Of a stretch of 9,055 nucleotides of DNA, positions 1 through 7,100 are shown piece by piece. Each line of letters starts with the position of its first letter. Positions within the stretch are counted from its first letter, which is position 1. Source of the DNA: Thiothrix sp. (GTDB taxonomy: Bacteria; Pseudomonadota; Gammaproteobacteria; Thiotrichales; Thiotrichaceae); assembly GCA_011375245.1 (NCBI GenBank), contig DRMA01000147.1, forward strand, positions 1 through 9,055, read 5' to 3'. The position numbers and the translations under genes are program-made. Below the pieces are notes generated by a model. That model had not been told where the DNA came from, did not search any database, and worked only from the letters and a program-made list of their open reading frames with translations.

Positions 1-953
1 CGTAACATTGCTAGGCGCTCAACACCAAAACCAAAGGCAAAACCTGTATATTTTTCTGCGTTAATTTTAGACAGCGTGAGTACATTAGGGTGTACCATAC
101 CGCAACCCATTACTTCTAGCCAACCTGTATGAGAACACACCTTACATCCCTCCCCTGCACAATGAACACACTGGATATCGGTTTCAGCAGAAGGCTCAGT
201 AAACGGAAAAAAGGAGTTTCTAAAACGAGTAGGCAATTCAGACACTTCAAAAAAAGCTTTAAAGAACGCATCTAATACGCCTTTTAAATCTTCAAATGAA
301 ACATCAGTATCTACCATCAATCCCTCCACCTGATGAAACATAGGTGTATGGGTTAAATCAGAATCACAACGATAAACACGCCCAGGAGCAATAATACGTA
401 ATGGTGGCTCTTGCTCCTCCATCACACGCACTTGTACCGGTGAAGTATGCGTACGCAACAACGTACTGTCTTCAAAGTAAAACGTATCATGCATGGCTCG
501 TGCAGGATGATGGGGTGGAATATTTAAGGCGGTAAAATTATGAAAATCATCTTCAATTTCAGGCCCTTCTGCTACTGAAAAACCAAGCTGAGTAAAAATA
601 GCTTCAATGCGCTTAATGGTACGTGTTATTGGATGTAATCCACCTGTATTGAGTCGCCGCCCAGGCAAAGTAACATCAATACGCTCTTTAGCCAGACGCT
701 CATTCAAAACTGCCGCATCAAGTTCAAGCTTTTTATTTGCAATGGCTTCATTAACAGCTTTTTTAACGGTATTAATTTTTTGCCCAGCTTCACGACGTTC
801 CTCAGCAGGTAATTTACCTAGCCGCTTTAGTTGCGCGGTTAACAAACCTTTTTTGCCAAGATAATGAACACGAACGTGATCAAGGTCATTGAGGCTAGAA
901 GCCTCCGCCACTTGATGTGTTGCTTCTTCTAACAATTGTTCAAGTGTTTGCAC
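1..953 (-). CDS. pheS: Phenylalanine--tRNA ligase alpha subunit (partial, C-terminus off the left edge)
   Basis: This is the catalytic alpha subunit of the cytoplasmic alpha2-beta2 enzyme that charges tRNA-Phe with phenylalanine; the beta subunit gene pheT would normally follow, beyond the left edge. 317 codons are visible. Recognisable class II synthetase stretches include LGKKG near residue 32, PGRR followed by GGLHPITRTI, the motif 2 region RIIAPGRVYR, THTPMFHQVEG, and GFAFGFGVERLAMLR (motif 3) at the cut end. A C-x2-C-x5-C-x2-C cluster (QCVHCAGEGCKVC) sits just before GWLEVMGCGMVHPNV; many bacterial PheS carry it, E. coli does not. The start is GTG at 953: it follows GGAG with a 6-nt gap, and the distance from it to LGKKG matches the E. 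coli protein exactly. About 20 residues should be missing. It follows rplT on the same strand, as in many bacteria. Confidence 0.96.
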   Translation of the reverse strand, partial: MQTLEQLLEEATHQVAEASSLNDLDHVRVHYLGKKGLLTAQLKRLGKLPAEERREAGQKINTVKKAVNEAIANKKLELDAAVLNERLAKERIDVTLPGRRLNTGGLHPITRTIKRIEAIFTQLGFSVAEGPEIEDDFHNFTALNIPPHHPARAMHDTFYFEDSTLLRTHTSPVQVRVMEEQEPPLRIIAPGRVYRCDSDLTHTPMFHQVEGLMVDTDVSFEDLKGVLDAFFKAFFEVSELPTRFRNSFFPFTEPSAETDIQCVHCAGEGCKVCSHTGWLEVMGCGMVHPNVLTLSKINAEKYTGFAFGFGVERLAML

Positions 954-972
954 AATTTTCTCCAATATAAAT

Positions 973-1007
973 AAGAACGGGGATAGGCGCAGCCTATCCC
1001 CGTTCTT
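973..1007 (-). terminator. Strong hairpin in the rplT-pheS gap, candidate attenuator or terminator
   Basis: Two perfectly complementary 16-base arms (973-988 and 992-1007) flank a 3-base loop. On the transcribed minus strand the second arm is followed by a broken U-rich stretch (TTATTTATATT) rather than a clean U tract, then by the pheS ribosome binding site. In E. coli a phenylalanine-rich leader peptide (pheM) and an attenuator occupy the same gap and control pheST. No Phe-rich leader peptide is visible here, so the element may be a simple partial terminator that sets the ratio of ribosomal protein to synthetase. The fold is seen; the role is inferred. Confidence 0.6.
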
Positions 1008-1035
1008 TACTAACATCTCAATTTATGCGTACTAT

Positions 1036-1392
1036 CTAAGCGAGGGCAGCTTTTGATTTTTCAGCTAATACACCAAACGCATCAATATCATGTACTGCAA
1101 GATCTGCTAACATTTTACGATCAACGTCGATGGATGCTTTACTTAAACCATTCATAAAACGACTATAAGAAAGATCAAACTGTCTTGCAGCTGCATTAAT
1201 ACGCACAATCCATAAACGACGGAACATACGTTTTTTTACACGGCGATCACGATATGCATACTGACCTGCTTTTGTGACAGCTTGATTAGCAACACGATAG
1301 ACTCGGCTTCTTGCACCGTAATAACCTTTCGCTTTTTTTAGAACTTTTTTATGTTTCGCGCGGGCTGTTACACCCCGTTTTACTCTTGCCAT
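1036..1392 (-). CDS. rplT: 50S ribosomal protein L20
   Basis: This 118-residue basic protein binds 23S rRNA early in assembly of the large subunit. The full family length is present, with the characteristic opening MARVKRGV-ARAKHKKVLK, GYYGARSR near residue 24, the central YRDRR-KKR-FRRLWI-RINAA block and a C-terminal globular part ending AALA. The ATG at 1392 follows a good ribosome binding site (AGGAG, about 7 nt upstream). It lies 15 bp downstream of rpmI and is surely cotranscribed with it. In E. coli and Bacillus, L20 represses translation of the rpmI-rplT message by binding its leader; a comparable leader may exist here upstream of rpmI. Confidence 0.98.
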   Translation of the reverse strand: MARVKRGVTARAKHKKVLKKAKGYYGARSRVYRVANQAVTKAGQYAYRDRRVKKRMFRRLWIVRINAAARQFDLSYSRFMNGLSKASIDVDRKMLADLAVHDIDAFGVLAEKSKAALA

Positions 1393-1407
1393 TATTAATT
1401 CTCCTAA

Positions 1408-1605
1408 CTAGCTATAAGGTAACATTTTACGAACTGCTGGCGTATCGCATTTTTCAACGACATCACCTGCACGAAGCTGACGCTTACGCTTAGTAGATTT
1501 CTTAGTCAAGATATGGCGCAAATGGGATTGCTTACATTTATACGTGCCATTAGCACGCTTACGGAATCGCTTTGCGGCACCGCTATTGGATTTCATCTTA
1601 GGCAT
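1408..1605 (-). CDS. rpmI: 50S ribosomal protein L35
   Basis: This 65-residue, strongly basic large-subunit protein has the family signature MPKMKSNSGAAKRF at the N-terminus, the HILTKKSTKRKRQLR block in the middle and a RKMLPY ending. The ATG at 1605 is preceded by AAGGAG with a 6-nt gap. It is first of a rpmI-rplT pair. In E. coli and many relatives infC (initiation factor 3) precedes it; here the upstream gene is an unrelated DUF1287 lipoprotein 159 bp away, so the pair probably has its own promoter. Confidence 0.97.
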   Translation of the reverse strand: MPKMKSNSGAAKRFRKRANGTYKCKQSHLRHILTKKSTKRKRQLRAGDVVEKCDTPAVRKMLPYS

Positions 1606-1649
1606 CTTGTCTCCTTACTGCTGACGCAGACTGGGTTTAGATTGAATAA

Positions 1650-1686
1650 AATATTCTGTAAGAGTGCCTCGCCTTAGCAGAATATT
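1650..1686 (-). promoter_or_regulatory. Hairpin in the rpmI leader, candidate L20 autoregulatory element
   Basis: A perfect 9-base inverted repeat (AATATTCTG at 1650-1658 and CAGAATATT at 1678-1686) encloses a 19-base loop, about 45 bases upstream of the rpmI start. L20 is known to repress rpmI-rplT in E. coli and Bacillus by binding structured leader RNA that mimics its 23S rRNA site. The position suits such a role, but I cannot show the rRNA-like fold. The loop also contains AAGGCGAGG, a short purine stretch far from any start codon. Confidence 0.35.
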
Positions 1687-1698
1687 AGAAAGGCGCAT

Positions 1699-1727
1699 AT
1701 TATAGAATAACCTCATGGAAATAGCTA
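1699..1727 (-). promoter_or_regulatory. Possible sigma-70 promoter for rpmI-rplT
   Basis: A perfect TATAAT -10 hexamer (plus-strand 1699-1704) lies 17 bases downstream of a poor -35 candidate, TAGCTA (1722-1727, 3 of 6 matches to TTGACA). Transcription would begin near 1692, giving a leader of about 87 nt that contains the inverted repeat. The gap to the upstream lipoprotein gene and the absence of infC make a promoter here reasonable. The weak -35 keeps the call tentative. Confidence 0.35.
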
Positions 1728-1764
1728 CTTGTAATTATAGACATGCCTTATTACCAACAAATAT

Positions 1765-2508
1765 TCACTCGTCCTCAAATCCCTCAGGCTTATAGCGATA
1801 ATGCCCCGTAATTTTAAAACGAAATAACATATCCTCTAGTACAGGCCCATTGCCGATATTATGAATCATTAGCCGACGCTGCGGATTACGCATGGAAAAC
1901 TGCTCTGCGACAATTCCAATATGTGGTTTTCTTGGTGCTAATGACCATGTTACTAAATCGCCAGCCCGATAATCTTCAGCTTTATCAGTCACGACTAAGC
2001 TTTCACCATGACGCTCAAAATACACACGCAAATTAGGTACACGACGATGATCAATATTCGTATCTGTTTTTTTCAATCCCCATAGTTTACGACTTGGGTA
2101 TTGTTTAAATGCACGCTTCATATCCTCATGTACTAACTTTTGTAAATCAATACCTAATTGCCGATAAGAACGCACGACAACATCCGTACAAACACCAATA
2201 TAAGGTGAAACATCCCCCATTGGATAAGCTATTTTCACATAACGCCCATCATAAATAATCGTATGTGTAGTTCTTTCTAGTGCAGCTCTAGAAAGCTTCT
2301 CAAAAAAAGTAGGGGGAATAACAGGTTCCGCAGGTGGAATAGAAAGAAAAGGCACCTCATTAGTAACCTCAACGACATCATTCTCTTTTTTCACATTATT
2401 AGCAATCTGCTGACTAATACTGATCGTCCCCGTATCAACCGACTCAACAGCTTCAGCAGGCTTGTCTTTTTTATCACAAGCCTGAAAAAAAATAATGCAA
2501 CTACACAA
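1765..2508 (-). CDS. DUF1287 family lipoprotein (putative cysteine hydrolase-like)
   Basis: The region from about residue 70 to 240 matches the DUF1287 family (E. coli YijF type): YDGRYVKIAYP, then GVCTDVV with Cys107, the signature DHRRVPNL near residue 153, GDLVTW, HIGIV with His196 and HNIG with His216. The Cys/His layout resembles NlpC/P60-like amidases, but no activity is established for the family as far as I know. The N-terminus looks like a lipoprotein signal ending FFQAC, so the protein is probably anchored in the outer membrane. The coordinates use TTG at 2508, the nearest conventional start codon, but it leaves only ten residues before the lipobox cysteine and has no ribosome binding site. 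The frame is open to 2538, and a better signal sequence (IIKKFLFIL...) would begin at ATT 2530-2532, overlapping the dacB stop. Being next to dacB suggests a cell-wall role. Confidence 0.85.
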   Translation of the reverse strand: MCSCIIFFQACDKKDKPAEAVESVDTGTISISQQIANNVKKENDVVEVTNEVPFLSIPPAEPVIPPTFFEKLSRAALERTTHTIIYDGRYVKIAYPMGDVSPYIGVCTDVVVRSYRQLGIDLQKLVHEDMKRAFKQYPSRKLWGLKKTDTNIDHRRVPNLRVYFERHGESLVVTDKAEDYRAGDLVTWSLAPRKPHIGIVAEQFSMRNPQRRLMIHNIGNGPVLEDMLFRFKITGHYRYKPEGFEDE

Positions 2509-2524
2509 AATAAACAGAAATTTT

Positions 2525-3718
2525 TTAATAATTTTTTCTCAACTCACGAGCAATACGATTGCGTAATTTATGCGGCACTGACTGGTTCATCATTAATGCA
2601 AAGGGCTTCCATTGATTATTCTTTACTAAATATCCTGCTAGTGTACTTACACCATTTAATGTACCTGACTTTGCATACACACCAGGCTCTACTTCAGGCA
2701 GTAAGTGCTTCCAACGCTGAAAGTTTTTTAACAATTGCACCAATTGTTGGGGTGATAAACGATTAGCACGCGATAAACCTGCTCCATCACGCATAGCAAA
2801 ATTATGCGAGTGAAACAATGGTATTAAGCGTTTTTGCATATAATTTTTCACATCGCTTGCATTAGCAGGCCGGCGATAATGTTCTGCAGCTAAACTTAAA
2901 ATTAATTGATTAGCAATAAAGTTAGTTGAATATTTCAACATGGGGCGCACTACTTCACCTAAGGTGCGTGAATTATAATGCTGATAATAAGGGGGGATAG
3001 CTGGTACACGTTGCCCATAAATAATACGTGATTCTACCTGAATTCCTTGCCGTCTTAACAAAGCCGCAAACAACTGTGCAAAAGAAGTCTCTGCATCACG
3101 CGGATTACGCCCTGTATTAACCCGTAATGTTCCCTTACTGAAACGTCTCCCCATACTTTCTGCATAAGGTGTTAATGGAGTTTGTGGTTCTGCTGAAATA
3201 ACTCGACCATTACGCTTTTTAATATTCACTGTATTAAAATTTGCCGCAATTGCCGAAGGAACAGCATCATAAGGATTATTCGTTCTTCCTGTGCCTGGCA
3301 TCACTAAACCTGCGGCAAAATAGGAGGTATCAAGCGCAATAGCATTGACTTGTACCAAGCCTTTACGTCTTAATTGTTGTGCAATAGTGGTTAACTCTTC
3401 AGAGACAAGGTAAGGATCCCCTCCCCCTTTCACCCACAACGTTTTATTTTGTGGTTCATAATAAAAATTAGTATGAAAACGATGGTTTTCACCCCATTTC
3501 TCTAACACCAACCAAGCTGTCACTAATTTTGTTGTTGATGCAGGAATAAAGGCTTGATTAGCACGATCTGATCGTAATGAGCGTCCCTGAGGATCAACAA
3601 CGAGTAAACCTGCATTACGCAAAGCAGCAAAGTTTGATAAGGCATTGCCATGAGTTGTAAGAGGAATAAGTAACAACAAGCCCGATAATAGTAATTTTTT
3701 CATAGTATTAATTTTCAC
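2525..3718 (-). CDS. dacB: D-alanyl-D-alanine carboxypeptidase/endopeptidase, PBP4 type
   Basis: This penicillin-binding protein of the S13 peptidase family removes terminal D-Ala or cleaves DD-crosslinks in periplasmic peptidoglycan. All three active-site motifs are visible: S-T-T-K with nucleophile Ser61, S-T-N at 264-266 and K-S-G-T at 350-353. Family landmarks GGGDPYL (98-104) and DGAGLSR (311-317) are also present. It has an N-terminal signal peptide (KKLLLSGLLLLIPL, probable cleavage near NA at 25-26). At 397 residues it is shorter than E. coli DacB (477), so the inserted domains are reduced. The start is GTG at 3718 because AAGG lies 5 nt upstream; ATG at 3703 would also give a normal signal peptide but has no close ribosome binding site. 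The stop overlaps the possible upstream start of the lipoprotein gene, suggesting translational coupling. Confidence 0.93.
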   Translation of the reverse strand: MKINTMKKLLLSGLLLLIPLTTHGNALSNFAALRNAGLLVVDPQGRSLRSDRANQAFIPASTTKLVTAWLVLEKWGENHRFHTNFYYEPQNKTLWVKGGGDPYLVSEELTTIAQQLRRKGLVQVNAIALDTSYFAAGLVMPGTGRTNNPYDAVPSAIAANFNTVNIKKRNGRVISAEPQTPLTPYAESMGRRFSKGTLRVNTGRNPRDAETSFAQLFAALLRRQGIQVESRIIYGQRVPAIPPYYQHYNSRTLGEVVRPMLKYSTNFIANQLILSLAAEHYRRPANASDVKNYMQKRLIPLFHSHNFAMRDGAGLSRANRLSPQQLVQLLKNFQRWKHLLPEVEPGVYAKSGTLNGVSTLAGYLVKNNQWKPFALMMNQSVPHKLRNRIARELRKNY

Positions 3719-3784
3719 ACGTCCCTTTTATAATATAAACCCAATCATAACAGCTATTTTGCGTAAAAAAACACAGGTCAATAA

Positions 3785-4897
3785 CTAGGGGGAAAAGCCT
3801 AAAAATTCACGCACATTTTGCATAAAACCTTTTTCTTCTTTTTCTAGCACTTTTTCTTGCCTCCGCTCTGCAACAAATGGCACTGTACTCGCTAATTCAC
3901 GTATAGCGGGTATCTGTCGCTCCATAGCTTTAATCCACTGTGGAATATAAACTTCTAGTGATTTTTTATAAGGTGCAAATAAGGCAATACGCTTTTTTTC
4001 TTCCACTTCCATATCGTTTTGCCATGTTTTTTCTGACAAACCAAAGGTATTTTCACCTTGCAAATAATCGGGCAGATTATATTCAGGCAAACAATCACCA
4101 TGCTCATCAGCTTTACCCTTAAAAGGCAAATAACGTCCTGCAACATAATGCCATTCTGCTTTAATACTACCACAGCGTTGCTCGTTTTCCTCAGTAGCAC
4201 GCAAGCGTGTATTGATCGCAATATTTTTATAACCATGATACCCACTCTGACGTAAAGTAAGCGTATTATCTTCACCTTCAAACAATACATAGTAAACACC
4301 TTTCAACTGCTGAAGCAACCAAACATGTCCTATTTTTTTCTCTGGTAAACAACCTCCATCAATCATCAACAACCATTCTTTGCTGACAGTATTATTATCC
4401 ATATCGACTGCCAAGCTATATAAGTCGCATTGATCTAAACGTTGATTGTTTATCGCTTGACTAACTACAGGATAATATTGCTGATAAGGGCTTTTACTAC
4501 TTCCTTGAACTAAGGCTTGTCTAAGCTGTTGAGTTGCAAGCTGAAACTCAACAGTTTCATCAGCACTCAATAATAAATTAGCAAGTCGATGACGATCAAC
4601 CATAATTATTTTATAGATATCATCACATAAATTTACCAATTTATTATGGCTATAACGCTTTTTATTAGCTGCCTCTTTACTAGCAGATAAACACCATTTA
4701 GTGTGATATGCCTTATTTGTATTCCAGTGTGGCTGATTTTTTTGACACATTGACGACATATGTGTCTTTTGCTGTGGCAAACTAATTAGGTCACGTGCAT
4801 AGTAATGGCAAAACGTTTTATCCGTATTTTCTGCCTGTACAGTTGACAAAAGTAGCAGCAATAACAAACTACCTAAATATTGGAATTGCTTGGGCAT
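3785..4897 (-). CDS. Exported eight-cysteine protein of unknown function
   Basis: I do not recognise this 370-residue protein as a named family. Residues 1-22 form a clear Sec signal peptide: MPKQ, a seven-leucine core, then STVQA. The mature part has eight cysteines (30, 51, 69, 91, 157, 183, 242, 269), an even number fitting disulfides in the periplasm or outside the cell. The first four lie in a pattern C-x3-YA ... C-x6-W ... H-x2-WC ... C (30-91). A middle section (157-258) looks beta-rich, with VYYVLFEG, GYKNI and AEWHYVAGRYLP. The C-terminal 75 residues are charged and helical, ending in a KEEKGFMQNVREFLGF tail. The ATG at 4897 was chosen because it begins the signal peptide; AGGAG lies 11 nt upstream. 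The frame stays open to 5032, but that part overlaps the upstream gene. It is 19 bp downstream of the 679-residue gene, so the two very likely form one transcript. Confidence 0.8.
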   Translation of the reverse strand: MPKQFQYLGSLLLLLLLSTVQAENTDKTFCHYYARDLISLPQQKTHMSSMCQKNQPHWNTNKAYHTKWCLSASKEAANKKRYSHNKLVNLCDDIYKIIMVDRHRLANLLLSADETVEFQLATQQLRQALVQGSSKSPYQQYYPVVSQAINNQRLDQCDLYSLAVDMDNNTVSKEWLLMIDGGCLPEKKIGHVWLLQQLKGVYYVLFEGEDNTLTLRQSGYHGYKNIAINTRLRATEENEQRCGSIKAEWHYVAGRYLPFKGKADEHGDCLPEYNLPDYLQGENTFGLSEKTWQNDMEVEEKKRIALFAPYKKSLEVYIPQWIKAMERQIPAIRELASTVPFVAERRQEKVLEKEEKGFMQNVREFLGFSP

Positions 4898-4916
4898 AGC
4901 AACAATAACTCCTAAT

Positions 4917-6956
4917 TTATGTAATAATTTTCGCAACCATTCCCGCTTGCTCTGCTGCGGCCTTAATACGAACATGGATATTCGTTGCGGGATCTGCACG
5001 CCCCATAGCAGCAAAGAAATCGTCAATATCAAAATGGGTATAATAAGTACCCCGCTTGGTCATTTTTTGTCGATTATCAGTAAGTACAACATCGGAGTTT
5101 TTGGTATCAATAGCTTCATATTGATAAGAAGAACTACTTGAAAAATGAGTAATATAAATATTATTCCCCCCTGCCAAGCGTAAAGGAAGTAAGTTGACAT
5201 GGATCGGTTCACCCGCCTTATTTGACACATCTAATGTTCCAGAAAGCAAACCTAAAATAGCTATCTGATGTTCACTATTCGTTTGTATAGAAATATTCTG
5301 CATATGAATACCTTCAAAGGCACCATCACTGGCAAATAGACCTTGCAAACTTCCTTTTGAACGAATCGTCACATCTTTAATGGTAATATTTTCCAACTTT
5401 GCGGCAGCAAACTGACTGTTATGACGGCTAATACTACGATCCACAGGAATAAGCTGTATCGCATCACGATGCGCCAGATATTTATAATATTTAAGTTTTG
5501 GTGCATATCCCACATGTGGGTTAATGCGGTCAATCATCTTATCAAAATCAGCAGGGAAATCAGTATCAAAAATCGCGTCATTAATGGTATACCCTTCAAG
5601 ACGCACATGGGAAACTTTTATCTTAAAACAGTCACGAATAAAGGGCGCATCAATGATTGTTCCTTTAGGCGGTAGTTTTGCTGTATTCGTAACATCATAG
5701 AGCGTTTCCTTTGCTTCGGTTAAATCTCCATATTTTGCTTGGCTAACCAGTGATTCAATAATTTCTCTATAAGCATGTTCATGTGAATAATACTTATCAT
5801 TGTAGTATTTATCTGCAATAGACTTTTCAAGCGCACTCGCTAAAGCATTTGCATCACTAGCATTACTATTAGCTGAAGACAAACTTGTAACATTATTTGT
5901 ATTAGCATTATTGTTTGAAACAATAGGTTGTGCTTGCGGAACATTTAAACTCTGGCTTTCCTCTTCAAGCTGAACTTTTTCAGCTAATAAACTCTTTCTC
6001 TTAGCAATCCATTCATGCTGTTTTGGTGAGTTATATTTTTGATATTCTGCAATCACTTTATCAGCATGCCTCACTTCTAACGCAATAAGACGCAACCGTT
6101 TTGTAATAGCCTCTTCGGTTAAATTAACACCATTTGAAATGGGCTTTCCCGTTCTCTGTGCCCTTCGTGTTAATAGCTCTTGCTTACGGTCAATCCATTG
6201 ATTTGCTTTTGGTGAGTTATATTTTTTATACTCATCAATCATTTTTTCTGCATGGGCAATTTCAAGATCAAGCACACGCACATCTTTATTAACTGCCTGT
6301 GCGGTTGCAATGTCACTTGCACTAGGACGCATATTTGTATTCTTTTGTCCTCCTCCCACTCCAATGAGCTTATTTCTTTGTGTAACAAGCTGATTCTTCC
6401 GATCAATCCATTGTTGCGCTTTCGGTGATTTATATTTCTGATATTCATTAATCATTCGATCAGCATGTATAATATCAGCGTTAATTGCATTTAACTTTGC
6501 TTGATTAACAACTTGCCCATTTTGTCTACTAGGCGACTGAGTTGATACTAAAGAACTTACTCCCCCTTGCTGCGCCTGTGCTGATGCCCCCATCACATTT
6601 GCTCGTTGTTGACGTAGCTGATGTAATAACACCACTTGTTCCTGAGCAGCTTGTGCTTCACCTCGACTTTTATGTATACCTATTTTCTTCTCAACATACT
6701 GAATTTGGTGCTCAAGCTGCATTAACTTACGTTGTTTTTGAGCAGAGGGTTGATAGGTTTGACGGCTTCCTTGTGCTTCTCCAGCGTGTTGTGCTCTCAA
6801 CTGGCGGTATTGCTCATCAAGCACCTTAATTTCGTTTAACCAAATGCGCTCTATATCCGCTCGACTTCGTTGGCGTGCATCCTCTACTCTTCTTACATAC
6901 AATGCTCTTTTTTGCTTAATGCTTTCAAGTTTAGCCTGAAGGGGATTGTTCGCCAT
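4917..6956 (-). CDS. Large repeat protein: coiled-coil helical repeats plus probable beta-helix C-terminus
   Basis: This is an unrecognised 679-residue protein. Residues 1-125 are charged, Gln/Arg-rich and probably coiled coil. Residues 151-334 hold three copies of a helical repeat whose core is E-Y-x-K-Y-x-S-P-K-x3-W-I (cores at 171, 242 and 304), preceded each time by an H-A-[DE]-[RK] helix. Residues 338-375 are an Asn/Ser/Ala-rich linker. Residues 425-679 are different: runs such as LENITIKDVTIRSKG, FEGIHMQNISIQT and HRDAIQLIP look like rungs of a right-handed beta helix, as seen in some polysaccharide lyases and phage tailspikes. There is one cysteine (443) and no signal peptide or membrane segment, so it is cytoplasmic or exported by a non-Sec route. 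The ATG at 6956 has AAGGA 10 nt upstream and a consensus promoter behind it. The neighbour downstream is exported. Function unknown. Confidence 0.85.
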   Translation of the reverse strand: MANNPLQAKLESIKQKRALYVRRVEDARQRSRADIERIWLNEIKVLDEQYRQLRAQHAGEAQGSRQTYQPSAQKQRKLMQLEHQIQYVEKKIGIHKSRGEAQAAQEQVVLLHQLRQQRANVMGASAQAQQGGVSSLVSTQSPSRQNGQVVNQAKLNAINADIIHADRMINEYQKYKSPKAQQWIDRKNQLVTQRNKLIGVGGGQKNTNMRPSASDIATAQAVNKDVRVLDLEIAHAEKMIDEYKKYNSPKANQWIDRKQELLTRRAQRTGKPISNGVNLTEEAITKRLRLIALEVRHADKVIAEYQKYNSPKQHEWIAKRKSLLAEKVQLEEESQSLNVPQAQPIVSNNNANTNNVTSLSSANSNASDANALASALEKSIADKYYNDKYYSHEHAYREIIESLVSQAKYGDLTEAKETLYDVTNTAKLPPKGTIIDAPFIRDCFKIKVSHVRLEGYTINDAIFDTDFPADFDKMIDRINPHVGYAPKLKYYKYLAHRDAIQLIPVDRSISRHNSQFAAAKLENITIKDVTIRSKGSLQGLFASDGAFEGIHMQNISIQTNSEHQIAILGLLSGTLDVSNKAGEPIHVNLLPLRLAGGNNIYITHFSSSSSYQYEAIDTKNSDVVLTDNRQKMTKRGTYYTHFDIDDFFAAMGRADPATNIHVRIKAAAEQAGMVAKIIT
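5955..6506 (-). repeat. Three copies of a helical E-Y-x-K-Y-x-S-P-K repeat inside the 679-residue gene
   Basis: The copies lie at 6357-6506 (residues 151-200), 6144-6293 (222-271) and 5955-6104 (285-334). Each has an HAD/HAE helix, the EYxKYxSPK turn and a W-I-D/A-[RK]-[RK] helix. The linkers between them differ in length and composition. Copies 1 and 2 agree most closely at the core (W-I-D-R-K); copy 3 reads W-I-A-K-R. The pattern suggests helix-turn-helix hairpins with S-P-K at the turn. A much more degraded copy may precede them at residues 81-118. Confidence 0.85.
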
Positions 6957-7021
6957 TATGATGATATCCTTTGGGGTTGTTTTTATCGTTATAACATTAA
7001 CTTGTAGGGTGTTTTTAACAA

Positions 7022-7049
7022 ATTATAGGAACTTATAACTGTTTGTCAA
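7022..7049 (-). promoter_or_regulatory. Consensus sigma-70 promoter for the leftward novel gene pair
   Basis: On the minus strand TTGACA (7044-7049) and TATAAT (7022-7027) both match the consensus perfectly, separated by 16 bases. Transcription should begin near 7015, giving a 5' untranslated region of about 58 nt before the ATG at 6956. With both hexamers perfect, this is likely the strongest promoter in the window, so the downstream pair may be well expressed unless a regulator blocks it. Confidence 0.8.
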
Positions 7050-7086
7050 TTGCGTTTATTAGCCAATAAGCAAAGTCTACTTATAC

Positions 7087-7100
7087 TGTAAAAGTTTACA
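7087..7100. promoter_or_regulatory. Perfect 6-2-6 palindrome, candidate operator in the divergent region
   Basis: TGTAAA and TTTACA are perfect inverted repeats separated by AG. The right half coincides with the -35 element proposed for the response-regulator operon, and the site lies 38 bp from the -35 of the divergent promoter. A dimeric regulator bound here could affect both directions. Many OmpR-family regulators prefer direct repeats, so the binding protein could be something else. Confidence 0.4.

Noticed and set aside
954..1016. An upstream in-frame ATG giving PheS 21 extra residues
   Set aside because: It has no ribosome binding site, runs through the hairpin, and the GTG at 953 matches the family N-terminus exactly and has a good GGAG.
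3955..4299. A 114-codon minus-strand open frame inside the exported protein gene
   Set aside because: It is in another frame of a gene with a signal peptide and coherent cysteine pattern; the product is compositionally odd with no recognisable domain.
4898..5032. A 45-codon N-terminal extension of the exported cysteine protein, reaching back to 5032
   Set aside because: It lies wholly over the end of the upstream gene, and the clear signal peptide begins at the ATG at 4897, so the extension would bury the signal.
6081..6450. The three helical repeats as a DNA-level tandem repeat array
   Set aside because: The similarity is in the protein; copies are spaced unevenly (71 and 62 residues) and the nucleotide sequences have diverged.
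3785..6956. Reading the novel gene pair as a toxin-immunity module
   Set aside because: No toxin domain, secretion marker or known immunity family can be seen; the signal peptide on the second protein alone is not enough.
7028..7056. GGAACTT followed by a CGTT, resembling an ECF-type promoter for autoregulation of the sigma operon
   Set aside because: The gap between GGAAC and CGTT is 20 bases, several too long for known ECF promoters, and the site overlaps the strong divergent sigma-70 promoter.
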